A stretch of 32,898 nucleotides of DNA from Proteiniphilum sp. UBA1403 (GTDB lineage: Bacteria > Bacteroidota > Bacteroidia > Bacteroidales > Dysgonomonadaceae), in NCBI GenBank assembly GCA_002305715.1, contig DBQD01000016.1, forward strand, positions 3,175 through 36,072. The letters are read 5' to 3'. Positions 24,938-32,819 of the stretch are shown here, piece after piece (within the stretch, counting starts at the first letter, position 1; each line of letters begins with the position of its first letter). Under the pieces are notes generated by a model that saw nothing but the letters and a program-made list of their open reading frames with translations, ran no database searches and had not been told where the DNA came from. A program made the translations under genes and the position numbers.

Positions 24938-27466
24938 ATGAAACCATTACGAACCATACTTGTCGCATTGGTATTGTGCTTAATTCATACCACATTACAT
25001 GCTGAAGGAATAGATTACTTTTTTACGGAAGGTCAAACATTTGATCCAAAAATACCTACACCGGAAGAATTTCTCGGTTACCCTATTGGGAGCCGTATTA
25101 GTGAACACAGTCGAATAAATGCTTATTTTGAAAAACTAAATGAACTCTCCGATAGAACAACCCTGTTGGAGATTGGGAAAACGCATGAAAATCGGAAATT
25201 GTATGTACTGGTGATCTCTGCTCCCGAGAATATTGGGAACATTGATCAGTTCAAAGAGGCTCGTAAAGGGGTACGCAAGGGGGAAAGACCCAACACACCA
25301 CTTATTGTGTTTCTAGGTAATGCAGTACATGGCAACGAAAGTTCTTCCGCCGAAGCAGCACTACTGGCAGCTTACTATTTTACTGCTGCAAAAGGCAATG
25401 AGGTGGAAAAACTATTAAAAGAGGGTGTTTGGTTCATTGATCCGGTACGGAATCCCGATGGATTGGAACGTTTTGCATCTTGGGTCAATTCAAATGTCAG
25501 TCTACATAGACATAACACCTCTCCTTTTGACCGGGAACATACAGAAGGATGGCTTCGAGGAAGAGGGAACCACTATTGGTTCGACTTGAATCGTGATTGG
25601 GTAAACCTTGTGCATCCCGAAAGTAAAGCCAGGGTAGCATTGTACCAGGAATGGCTACCTCATGTGCAGGCTGACCACCACGAAATGGGTACCAACACAT
25701 CCTTCTTTTTCGAGCCGACCGATCCAAAGGGAACAGAAAGTAGATTTGTACCACAATCAAATTACAAATTGAATCAAATTTTTGCTGATCATTTCGCTAA
25801 AGCGCTCGACAAAATTGGTTCTTTTTATTACACAAAAGAATCATATGACAATAAGAATCCCAATTTCGGATCTACGTATCCGGACTATAATGGTGGTGTC
25901 GGAATTCTCTTCGAACAGGGGTCTTCTAGAGGATTGCAACAGGAATCTGAGAACGGACTGGTAACTTATCCTTTTACAATTCGAAACCAATTAGTAACTA
26001 CACTTGCCACTGCGGAAGCAGCACTCGCTAATAGAGAAGCACTCTTCGACCTTCAACAGGAGTTTTTTAGACCTGCTGCTGGCAAAGAAGCATCGAGGGC
26101 TTATGTAGTGGGTGACAGTTACGATCGCACTCGTCTGAACAAATTTATAGAACTGTTACTAGCTCACAAATTGGAAGTATATGAAAATGATGCTGACATC
26201 ATAATAGACAATCAACTTTATGAACGGGGGAAATCCTATATTATCCCTGCTGGTCAAGGCAATAGTGCACTTGTAGGTATCATCTTTGACGACAAAAAAG
26301 ATTTTTCCGAGGAGATTGCAGACAAACTGGGTTATGGAGCAGGGTTTTCAGTGATATTCTCGTCAGGACTTTCCTATGGAGAAACCTTTTCAGCCAAGAT
26401 AGGAAATAGGGTAAACGAAGTTTTGGATCAAACAATACCAACTTTGCAGGAATCACATTATGCATATCTGGTCGACTTTCGTGATTCTGGAAGTCAAAAA
26501 TTGCTCTTTGAGCTTCTAGAAAACAACATACTTGTAAAAACAGCCACAAAACCTTTTTCTGTGAAAACAGAATCAGGTAAACGAGATTTTTCATATGGAA
26601 GTCTTCTTATTCCGGTTAGTAATCAGTCGATCAATTCAAGTGAACTGCATGATATACTACAGAAATCAGGACAAAAGGCGAAAGTGGATGTCATCCCAGT
26701 CAATACTGGTTTTAATGTAGAAGGAGTCGATCTGGGTAGTAGTTCTTTCAAAAATGTAGTGAAACCCAAGGTGTTGGTTATAACTGGAGGAGACATCTCT
26801 TCAATTGAGGCAGGCGAAGTGTGGCATCTTTTTGACCAACAACTTCACTATCCTCTCACGAGGGTCGACGCTGAGAACTTTAATCGGGTACCCCTTCAAG
26901 AGTACAATCGAATCGTCTTTGTAAGTGGCAACTACGACTTTCTTAGTAAACAACAATTGGATGATATTAACAGCTGGATTAGAAATGGAGGAACACTAAT
27001 CACAATAAATCGGGCTACTCGATGGGCTGTCAACGAGAAAATATCTTCGGAAAAACTAATTAGAGCGGATGACATCCTTGCACAGGATGGAAAAAGACCA
27101 GTCAGGCCTGCTCAAGCTGAGAGAGTACCCACTTCCATATTTCAGACTCAGATCAATTTAAAACATCCAATTGCTTTTGGATTAACCAGCACGCATCTTC
27201 CGGTGGTAAGAGAGAGTAGTCTCTTTCTCGCTCGTTCGGAAAACTCTGTATCTTATTACAGCAATGAGCCACTATTAAACGGTTATATCCCTAATATTCT
27301 GCTTGAAACAATTAAGGGATCCTCTTCTATATCTGTGAACAGGTCAGGTAGAGGAAGTGTGATTCTCTTCACTGAAGATCCGCTGTTCCGAGGTATATGG
27401 AATGCTACAAGTCGCACATTTGTGAATGCTATTTTATTCGGAAATATAAATATTCCCGCCCAATAA
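24938..27466 (+). CDS. M14-family zinc carboxypeptidase, secreted, sulfur-poor
   Basis: 842-residue exported metallopeptidase: signal peptide (1-22), M14 catalytic domain (about 50-370) and a long C-terminal region with a GATase1/DUF4350-like segment (about 635-835, containing VLVITGGDISSIEAGEVWHL). Zinc ligands are His131 and Glu134 in HGNES and a His of DHHEMG (247 or 248); DLNRDW (216-221) is the substrate-binding Asn-Arg signature and Glu326 in LFEQGSSRG the likely catalytic Glu. It would release C-terminal amino acids from peptides. After the signal peptide it has no Cys and a single Met (250, beside the zinc ligand) in about 820 residues, exceptionally low. It ends the sulfur-leader operon, 81 nt after the TlpA gene. 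Confidence 0.93.
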   Translation: MKPLRTILVALVLCLIHTTLHAEGIDYFFTEGQTFDPKIPTPEEFLGYPIGSRISEHSRINAYFEKLNELSDRTTLLEIGKTHENRKLYVLVISAPENIGNIDQFKEARKGVRKGERPNTPLIVFLGNAVHGNESSSAEAALLAAYYFTAAKGNEVEKLLKEGVWFIDPVRNPDGLERFASWVNSNVSLHRHNTSPFDREHTEGWLRGRGNHYWFDLNRDWVNLVHPESKARVALYQEWLPHVQADHHEMGTNTSFFFEPTDPKGTESRFVPQSNYKLNQIFADHFAKALDKIGSFYYTKESYDNKNPNFGSTYPDYNGGVGILFEQGSSRGLQQESENGLVTYPFTIRNQLVTTLATAEAALANREALFDLQQEFFRPAAGKEASRAYVVGDSYDRTRLNKFIELLLAHKLEVYENDADIIIDNQLYERGKSYIIPAGQGNSALVGIIFDDKKDFSEEIADKLGYGAGFSVIFSSGLSYGETFSAKIGNRVNEVLDQTIPTLQESHYAYLVDFRDSGSQKLLFELLENNILVKTATKPFSVKTESGKRDFSYGSLLIPVSNQSINSSELHDILQKSGQKAKVDVIPVNTGFNVEGVDLGSSSFKNVVKPKVLVITGGDISSIEAGEVWHLFDQQLHYPLTRVDAENFNRVPLQEYNRIVFVSGNYDFLSKQQLDDINSWIRNGGTLITINRATRWAVNEKISSEKLIRADDILAQDGKRPVRPAQAERVPTSIFQTQINLKHPIAFGLTSTHLPVVRESSLFLARSENSVSYYSNEPLLNGYIPNILLETIKGSSSISVNRSGRGSVILFTEDPLFRGIWNATSRTFVNAILFGNINIPAQ

Positions 27467-27486
27467 TTTCATTTTATCAATTATTG
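27461..27486. terminator. AT-rich inverted repeat at the end of the M14 gene
   Basis: CAATAATT (27461-27468, containing the stop codon) and AATTATTG (27479-27486) form an 8-bp stem with a 10-base loop. It is weak and has no T run after it. It lies between two operons and directly before the thr promoter, so it may be a weak terminator or chance AT dyad. Confidence 0.3.
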
Positions 27487-27489
27487 AGC

Positions 27490-27497
27490 TATCTTTG
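27490..27497 (+). promoter_or_regulatory. -7 box (TATCTTTG) of the threonine operon
   Basis: Exact TAnnTTTG match, identical to the box before the sulfur leader. TTTC at 27467-27470 sits 19 nt upstream and could serve as a degenerate -33 element. Transcription would start near 27503, just ahead of the Thr-rich leader ORF. Confidence 0.6.
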
Positions 27498-27516
27498 CGT
27501 TAAATTCACATCATAG

Positions 27517-27591
27517 ATGTTAGAAATGCAGAGATTGTATTCAACATACTTTACCACTACTATGACCATGACCCCTTGGGGGGTTATGTAA
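27517..27591 (+). CDS. Thr/Met-rich leader peptide of the thr operon
   Basis: 24-codon ORF (21 codons if the in-frame ATG at 27526 is used) whose core reads STYFTTTMTMTPWGVM. Six Thr codons (27544, 27553, 27556, 27559, 27565 and 27571) and interspersed Met codons precede the stop at 27589. It begins just after a -7 box and is followed by the threonine-biosynthesis genes, so it fits a thrL-type leader in which charged tRNA-Thr controls expression. The Met codons make sense too, because homoserine made by ThrA also feeds methionine synthesis. Unlike enterobacterial thrL it has no Ile. It is too small for a domain search; assignment rests on codon content and position. Confidence 0.65.
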   Translation: MLEMQRLYSTYFTTTMTMTPWGVM

Positions 27592-27717
27592 ATTTTCACA
27601 TCCGCATGGCAGCGTAGCTTGCCTTTAGCAAACCAATCAGTTTGCTACCTACAAATCACACATTTCAAATATTACATTACACACCGTCTATTGTACGGTA
27701 CAATATATTCATACACG
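27571..27717 (+). other. Structured leader RNA between the thr leader ORF and thrA
   Basis: Three hairpins can form: ACCCC/GGGGT at 27571-27584 overlapping the last leader codons; TAGCAAAC/GTTTGCTA at 27626-27633 and 27640-27647; and TATTGTA/TACAATA at 27689-27695 and 27699-27705, close to the thrA start. GTAGC at 27614-27618 could instead pair with GCTAC at 27644-27648, opening the second stem, so alternative folds are possible. None is followed by a T run, so an intrinsic terminator is not seen; control may be Rho-dependent or at translation of thrA. Confidence 0.45.
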
Positions 27718-30162
27718 ATGAAAGTGATGAAATTCGGAGGTACCTCCGTGGGAAGTCCAGAAAGTTTACAGTTGGTGAAGAGCATTGTTGAGAATGAACA
27801 GGAGCCCGTGATCGTGGTTGTTTCAGCACTAAATGGTGTCACTGATCGTCTCCTTCTGGCAGCTGATTTTGCACATAAAAACAACTCAGGGTATAAACCG
27901 CTCTTGGACGAAATTATTGTCCGTCACGAAGAAATCATTGAAAAGATGATCTCTTCTCCTACTGATAAACAAGAGGTAGTACAAAAAAGTCAACAGTTAT
28001 TCGAAGAACTGCGCAATATTTTGCGTGGTGTTTTTTTAATAGGCGATCTCTCTCAAAAGACTTCCGACAAGATTGTGAGTTACGGAGAACGCCTCTCTTC
28101 ATTTATCATAAGCAAGGTTATCAAAGACGCACAGTTATACGATTCCACTCAATTCATCAAGACCAACAAACAATTCAACAGTCACATCCCAGACCTGGCA
28201 CGCTCCAATGAACTGATCAAGGAAACCTTTTCTAAAATGCCGCCACCCAAGATTGCAGTCGTCCCCGGCTTCATTTCTTCGAGTTGTGAAAATAATGACA
28301 TTACCAACCTTGGTCGTGGTGGGTCAGACTATACTGCTGCCATCATTGCTGCAGCACTCGATGCCACGGTACTGGAAATATGGACTGATGTAAATGGGTT
28401 TATGACTGCCGACCCTAAAATCATCAATTCGGCATATGTTATTGAGGAGTTGTCTTTCACCGAAGCCATTGAGCTTTCCAACTTTGGAGCAAAGGTGATT
28501 TATCCGCCTACTATCTTCCCTGTTTATCACAAGAACATACCCATTAATGTAAGAAATACTTTTCATCCGGAAGAGACCGGAACACTGATTCGAAACATCA
28601 AACCTTCTCGCAATGGAAAGATTATCAAAGGTATCTCATCCATTAACGATACGGCTTTGATCACTATTCAAGGATTAGGTATGGTGGGTGTAATTGGCGT
28701 AAACAAGCGAATATTTTCGGTATTAGCCGACAATGGGATTAGCGTTTTCATTGTATCTCAAGCATCTTCTGAAAACAGCACTTCAATCGGTGTCCGTTCT
28801 CAGGACGCAGCGTTGGCTCAAAAAGTACTCAATAAGGAATTTGAACACGAAATTGTGATGGGCAGTATCAACGAGATCATGGTTGAGTATGATCTAGCCA
28901 CCATCGCCATTGTGGGACAAAATATGAAGCATGTGCCTGGAATTGCAGGTAAGTTTTTTGGTGCATTGGGTAGAAACGGTATCAGTGTGATTGCCTTAGC
29001 TCAGGGAGCCGGTGAAACCAATATCTCTTGTGTTATTTCTCGTTCCGATCTAAAGAAATCGCTCAACGTCATACACGATTCTTTCTTCCTCTCTCCTTAT
29101 CAGGAGTTGAACCTATTTGTCATAGGTACTGGAACGGTTGGAGGAAAGTTATTGGAACAAATTAGGCAACAACAAAGTACACTCAAAGAACAAAATAAGC
29201 TAAGAATCAACATCGTGGGGATTGCCAATGGACGTAAAGCCTTGTTTACCCGTGAAGGAATTCCACTTGAAGGATATTATGAGAATCTGATGACAAATGG
29301 CATGAAAAGTTCTCCAGAGCATATTCGAGACGAGATTTTGAAAATGAACATTTTCAACTCCGTTGTTGTCGATTGTACCGCCAGTCCCCACATTGCTGCT
29401 CTCTATGAAGAACTGATGGCTCGGAACATTTCTGTAGTTACAGCTAACAAGATTGCAGCCTCTTCCGATTACGAGAATTATCGTCACCTGAAAGAAACAG
29501 CACGAAAAGCTGGTGTTAAGTTCCTTTTTGAAACGAATGTTGGTGCAGGCCTTCCCATTATAAACACCATGAATTCGTTGATTAACTCGGGAGACAAGAT
29601 CGTTAAACTTGAAGCAGTTCTCTCGGGAACACTAAATTTTATCTTCAACACACTGAGTGAGGAGGTACCCTTCAGTAAGGCGGTAAAAATGGCTGTAGAT
29701 GCACAATTTGCCGAACCCGATCCCCGTATTGATCTCAGTGGTCTCGATGTGACCCGTAAATTGGTTATTCTCTCGAGGGAAGCCGGAGCCTGTGTGAACC
29801 AGTCGGACGTAATTAAAAAGCTGTTTGTTCCCCAAAAGTATTTTGACGGATCGCTCGATGATTTCTGGAAGACAATTTCGGAACTCGATGATTCGTTTGA
29901 AGCTCGCAGGAAAGAACTGGAGAAAGATGGTAAGAAACTACGCTTTGTGGCTTCCTACAACAACGGTGAATGTGAAGTAGGATTGCGGGAAGTGGAGCAA
30001 GGGCACCCTTTCTATGACCTTGAAGGTAGCAACAATATCATTATGATCACTACAGAACGCTATAACGAATACCCGATGGTTATCAAAGGATATGGCGCCG
30101 GAGCAACGGTCACTGCAGCAGGAGTCTTTTCTGATATTATTTCTATCGCTAACATCCGATGA
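27718..30162 (+). CDS. thrA: Bifunctional aspartokinase / homoserine dehydrogenase
   Basis: 814-residue cytoplasmic fusion that catalyses the first and third steps from aspartate to threonine and methionine. The aspartokinase domain (about 1-300) starts with KFGGTSVG (5-12), followed by tandem ACT regulatory domains (about 310-460, typical site for threonine feedback). The homoserine dehydrogenase domain (about 465-814) has the nucleotide-binding FVIGTGTVGG and the VTANK segment. Length is normal for ThrA. The ATG at 27718 (MKVMKFGG) is the correct start; in-frame extension to 27619 would read through leader RNA. Its stop overlaps the next ATG by four bases, so the genes are translationally coupled. 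Sulfur content is ordinary (about 22 Met plus Cys). Confidence 0.97.
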   Translation: MKVMKFGGTSVGSPESLQLVKSIVENEQEPVIVVVSALNGVTDRLLLAADFAHKNNSGYKPLLDEIIVRHEEIIEKMISSPTDKQEVVQKSQQLFEELRNILRGVFLIGDLSQKTSDKIVSYGERLSSFIISKVIKDAQLYDSTQFIKTNKQFNSHIPDLARSNELIKETFSKMPPPKIAVVPGFISSSCENNDITNLGRGGSDYTAAIIAAALDATVLEIWTDVNGFMTADPKIINSAYVIEELSFTEAIELSNFGAKVIYPPTIFPVYHKNIPINVRNTFHPEETGTLIRNIKPSRNGKIIKGISSINDTALITIQGLGMVGVIGVNKRIFSVLADNGISVFIVSQASSENSTSIGVRSQDAALAQKVLNKEFEHEIVMGSINEIMVEYDLATIAIVGQNMKHVPGIAGKFFGALGRNGISVIALAQGAGETNISCVISRSDLKKSLNVIHDSFFLSPYQELNLFVIGTGTVGGKLLEQIRQQQSTLKEQNKLRINIVGIANGRKALFTREGIPLEGYYENLMTNGMKSSPEHIRDEILKMNIFNSVVVDCTASPHIAALYEELMARNISVVTANKIAASSDYENYRHLKETARKAGVKFLFETNVGAGLPIINTMNSLINSGDKIVKLEAVLSGTLNFIFNTLSEEVPFSKAVKMAVDAQFAEPDPRIDLSGLDVTRKLVILSREAGACVNQSDVIKKLFVPQKYFDGSLDDFWKTISELDDSFEARRKELEKDGKKLRFVASYNNGECEVGLREVEQGHPFYDLEGSNNIIMITTERYNEYPMVIKGYGAGATVTAAGVFSDIISIANIR

Positions 30163-31376
30163 ATATGACACCAAAGAATATCATTATACTGGGCGATGGG
30201 ATGGCAGATGAACCTATTGCCTCACTGGGTAACAAAACACCGTTACAGGCAGCCCACACGCCTTATATGGACTTTCTCGCTAAAAAAGGAAGAAATGGTT
30301 TGCTGGATACTGTTCCGAATGGTTTTGCTCCAGGAAGTGAGATTGCCAACCTATCTGTTTTGGGTTACCATGTTCCCTCTGTATACGAAGGACGTGGAGT
30401 ATTGGAAGCCGCCAGCATGGGTGTAGACATCCTGCCTGGAGAATTAGCGATGCGTTGTAATTTGGTATGTCTCGAAGGGGACTTGTTAAAAAACCACTCT
30501 GCTGGACATATCTCTTCAGCCGAAGCGAGTGAGTTGATTGAATTTTTGCAAAAGGAACTAGGAGACGAAACCTATAGTTTTCACTCTGGAGTATCTTATC
30601 GGCATCTATTGAAAATGAAAGATGGTGACAAACGATTACGTTGCACACCTCCACATGATATTCCAGAACACCCGTTCCTACCCTTTCTTATTCAGCCGGA
30701 GCACGAAGATGCAGCATCAACAGCCGATGCTTTGAATAAGTTAATTTTCGCCTCACAGGAGATCTTACGTGATCATCCCATCAATAAAAAAAGAGTTGCG
30801 GAAGGTAAAGATCCTGCCAATAGCATATGGCCTTGGTCACCGGGTTATCATCCTCAAATGAAAACACTCTCGGATCTTTATCCTATTCGAAGCGGTGCTG
30901 TCATCTCGGCTGTAGACCTAATTCGAGGTATAGGTGTTTATGCCGGACTGGAAGTAATTATGGTTGAAGGGGCGACTGGACTTTATGACACCAATTATGA
31001 AGGAAAGGCTCAAGCGGCATTAGAGGCCCTCAAGGAAAAAGATTTCGTTTATCTTCACATTGAAGCAAGTGACGAAGCAGGTCATGAAGGAAATGTGCCT
31101 CTGAAGGTGAAAACAATTGAATACCTCGACTCCCGCATCGTGAAAACCATTTATGAGGAGACACTCTCTTGGGATGTGCCAGTTACTATCACTATTCTGC
31201 CCGATCACCCCACTCCATGCGCCATTCGCACACACACCCGTGAAGCCATCCCCTTCCTGATCTGGCACAAAGATATTGAACCAGATTGTGTTCAGACCTA
31301 TGATGAGATTGCCGCGCGTATGGGAAGTTATGGCTTACTTCAAGGTGACCAGCTTATGAAAACAATATTCAGCTAA
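30159..31376 (+). CDS. Phosphoglycerate-mutase-like protein (ApgM family), probable homoserine kinase substitute
   Basis: 405-residue member of the alkaline-phosphatase superfamily related to archaeal-type cofactor-independent phosphoglycerate mutase (ApgM). It has the metal-binding LGDGMAD (11-17), the nucleophile Ser60 in PGSEIANLSVLGY, a late ASDEAGHEG and LPDHPTPC, which complete the two-metal site. It lies between thrA and thrC, where a homoserine kinase is required and no thrB is seen. Comparative genomics has proposed this family as a functional analogue of homoserine kinase in bacteria with this gene order. The sequence supports the family; the kinase role is inference from context. 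It overlaps thrA by four bases. A second ATG at 30165 is possible. Confidence 0.9.
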   Translation: MNMTPKNIIILGDGMADEPIASLGNKTPLQAAHTPYMDFLAKKGRNGLLDTVPNGFAPGSEIANLSVLGYHVPSVYEGRGVLEAASMGVDILPGELAMRCNLVCLEGDLLKNHSAGHISSAEASELIEFLQKELGDETYSFHSGVSYRHLLKMKDGDKRLRCTPPHDIPEHPFLPFLIQPEHEDAASTADALNKLIFASQEILRDHPINKKRVAEGKDPANSIWPWSPGYHPQMKTLSDLYPIRSGAVISAVDLIRGIGVYAGLEVIMVEGATGLYDTNYEGKAQAALEALKEKDFVYLHIEASDEAGHEGNVPLKVKTIEYLDSRIVKTIYEETLSWDVPVTITILPDHPTPCAIRTHTREAIPFLIWHKDIEPDCVQTYDEIAARMGSYGLLQGDQLMKTIFS

Positions 31377-31429
31377 ACATTTTCTAACAAAGTTGACAAC
31401 CTGATCGCTGACAACAGAAACTAAAGTAT

Positions 31430-32734
31430 ATGTACTATTACAGCTCAAATAAAATAGCATCCTCAGTATCGTTGCAAGAAGCAGTGGTAAAGGGACTTGC
31501 TCCGGACAAAGGGCTTTATATGCCTGAAACCATCCAACAACTTCCATTCGACTTTTACAAATCGATAGCCAATTTCAGTCTGACCGAAATCGCCAAGACG
31601 GTTGCCAAGGCCTTTTTTGGCGAAGATATTCCAAAGAAACAACTGGATGAAATCGTCACCGATACGCTCAGTTTTGACATCCCTTTAAAAAAACTTGAAG
31701 AGGATATCTATGTACTGGAATTGTTTCATGGGCCTACCTTTGCTTTTAAAGATGTGGGTGCTCGTTTTATGGCACGCATGCTTTCCCATTTTGTAAAAGC
31801 AAAGGCGCAGAAGGATGTGAAGGTGCTTGTAGCCACTTCCGGTGATACTGGGAGTGCGGTAGCTAATGGTTTTTTAGGTGTAGATGGAATACAAGTTTTC
31901 GTCCTTTACCCATCAGGAAAGGTAAGCGACATACAGGAGTCTCAATTTACCACTTTGGGTCAAAATATCGTTGCGTTAGAAATAGAGGGCACATTTGATG
32001 ATTGTCAGGCACTGGTGAAATCGGCATTCATGGATCAAGACTTAAACAACCAATTAAACCTCACATCTGCCAACTCCATTAATGTAGCACGGTTCTTACC
32101 CCAATCGTTTTACTATTTCTATGCATTTGCGCAATTGGCCCAATTGGGCCGTTCTGGTGAAGTAGTATTTTCCGTACCGAGCGGTAATCTAGGTAATCTC
32201 ACAGCCGGCCTTTTTGCCAAAAGAATGGGTCTTCCCATAAAACGTTTCATTGCAGCTAACAACAGAAATGATGTCTTTACAGAGTATTTGCGAACTGGAA
32301 GTTACGCTCCCCGAGCATCGGTACAAACCATCGCCAATGCTATGGACGTGGGTGCTCCGAGTAATTTCGATCGCATTCTCGACCTTTATGTTCATTCTCA
32401 CAAATCCATTTCCAATGATATATCAGCTTATCGTTACAACGATGATGAGATAAAGCATACCATTAAAGCAGTAAATCAGAAAACAGGATATCTTCTCGAC
32501 CCACATGGCGCCTGTGGCTACATGGCTCTAAAGGAGGGTTTAAATCCTGGAGAAGCTGGTATTTTTCTTGCTACTGCCCATCCTGCAAAATTCAAAGAGA
32601 CGGTAGAAGATTGTATAGGTTCTGTTGTGCAAATACCAGAAGGCTTGAAAGCTTTCATGCAACACGAAAAGAAATCATTTTTGCTGCCAAACGACTATAA
32701 TCAATTTAAAAAAACCTTAATCAATCTGACTTAA
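31430..32734 (+). CDS. thrC: Threonine synthase
   Basis: 434-residue PLP enzyme that converts O-phosphohomoserine to threonine, the last step of the pathway begun by ThrA. The N-terminal motif SLQEAVVKGLAPDKGLYMP is typical of the short class of threonine synthases. The PLP lysine is Lys107 in FAFKDVGARF, and SGDTGSAVA and PSGNLGNLTAG provide further family signatures. No signal peptide; cytoplasmic. It follows the ApgM-like gene by 53 nt, with no promoter or terminator visible in between, so it should be the last gene of the operon. Confidence 0.97.
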   Translation: MYYYSSNKIASSVSLQEAVVKGLAPDKGLYMPETIQQLPFDFYKSIANFSLTEIAKTVAKAFFGEDIPKKQLDEIVTDTLSFDIPLKKLEEDIYVLELFHGPTFAFKDVGARFMARMLSHFVKAKAQKDVKVLVATSGDTGSAVANGFLGVDGIQVFVLYPSGKVSDIQESQFTTLGQNIVALEIEGTFDDCQALVKSAFMDQDLNNQLNLTSANSINVARFLPQSFYYFYAFAQLAQLGRSGEVVFSVPSGNLGNLTAGLFAKRMGLPIKRFIAANNRNDVFTEYLRTGSYAPRASVQTIANAMDVGAPSNFDRILDLYVHSHKSISNDISAYRYNDDEIKHTIKAVNQKTGYLLDPHGACGYMALKEGLNPGEAGIFLATAHPAKFKETVEDCIGSVVQIPEGLKAFMQHEKKSFLLPNDYNQFKKTLINLT

Positions 32735-32746
32735 GTTTCTTTTTAT

Positions 32747-32785
32747 TAAATTTGCGGCGAAATCATTCATTATTGTGTAGTTTTG
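32747..32785 (+). promoter_or_regulatory. Promoter boxes before the terminal lipoprotein gene
   Basis: Two exact TAnnTTTG matches occur: TAAATTTG (32747-32754) and TAGTTTTG (32778-32785). The TTTG of the first lies 23 nt upstream of the second, so together they may form one -33/-7 promoter starting near 32790, or each may be a separate -7 box. No hairpin terminator for thrC is seen in this gap. Confidence 0.5.
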
Positions 32786-32819
32786 CGTGTGAAAACCATA
32801 TGCAAGCTGCAAATTCCGC

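Noticed and set aside
27626..27647. Stem-loop before thrA as an intrinsic terminator
   Set aside because: No T run follows the stem; recorded only as part of a structured leader.
27619..27717. In-frame upstream extension of thrA
   Set aside because: The sequence before MKVMKFGG is structured leader RNA and unlike any aspartokinase; the KFGGTSVG motif is normally at the N-terminus.
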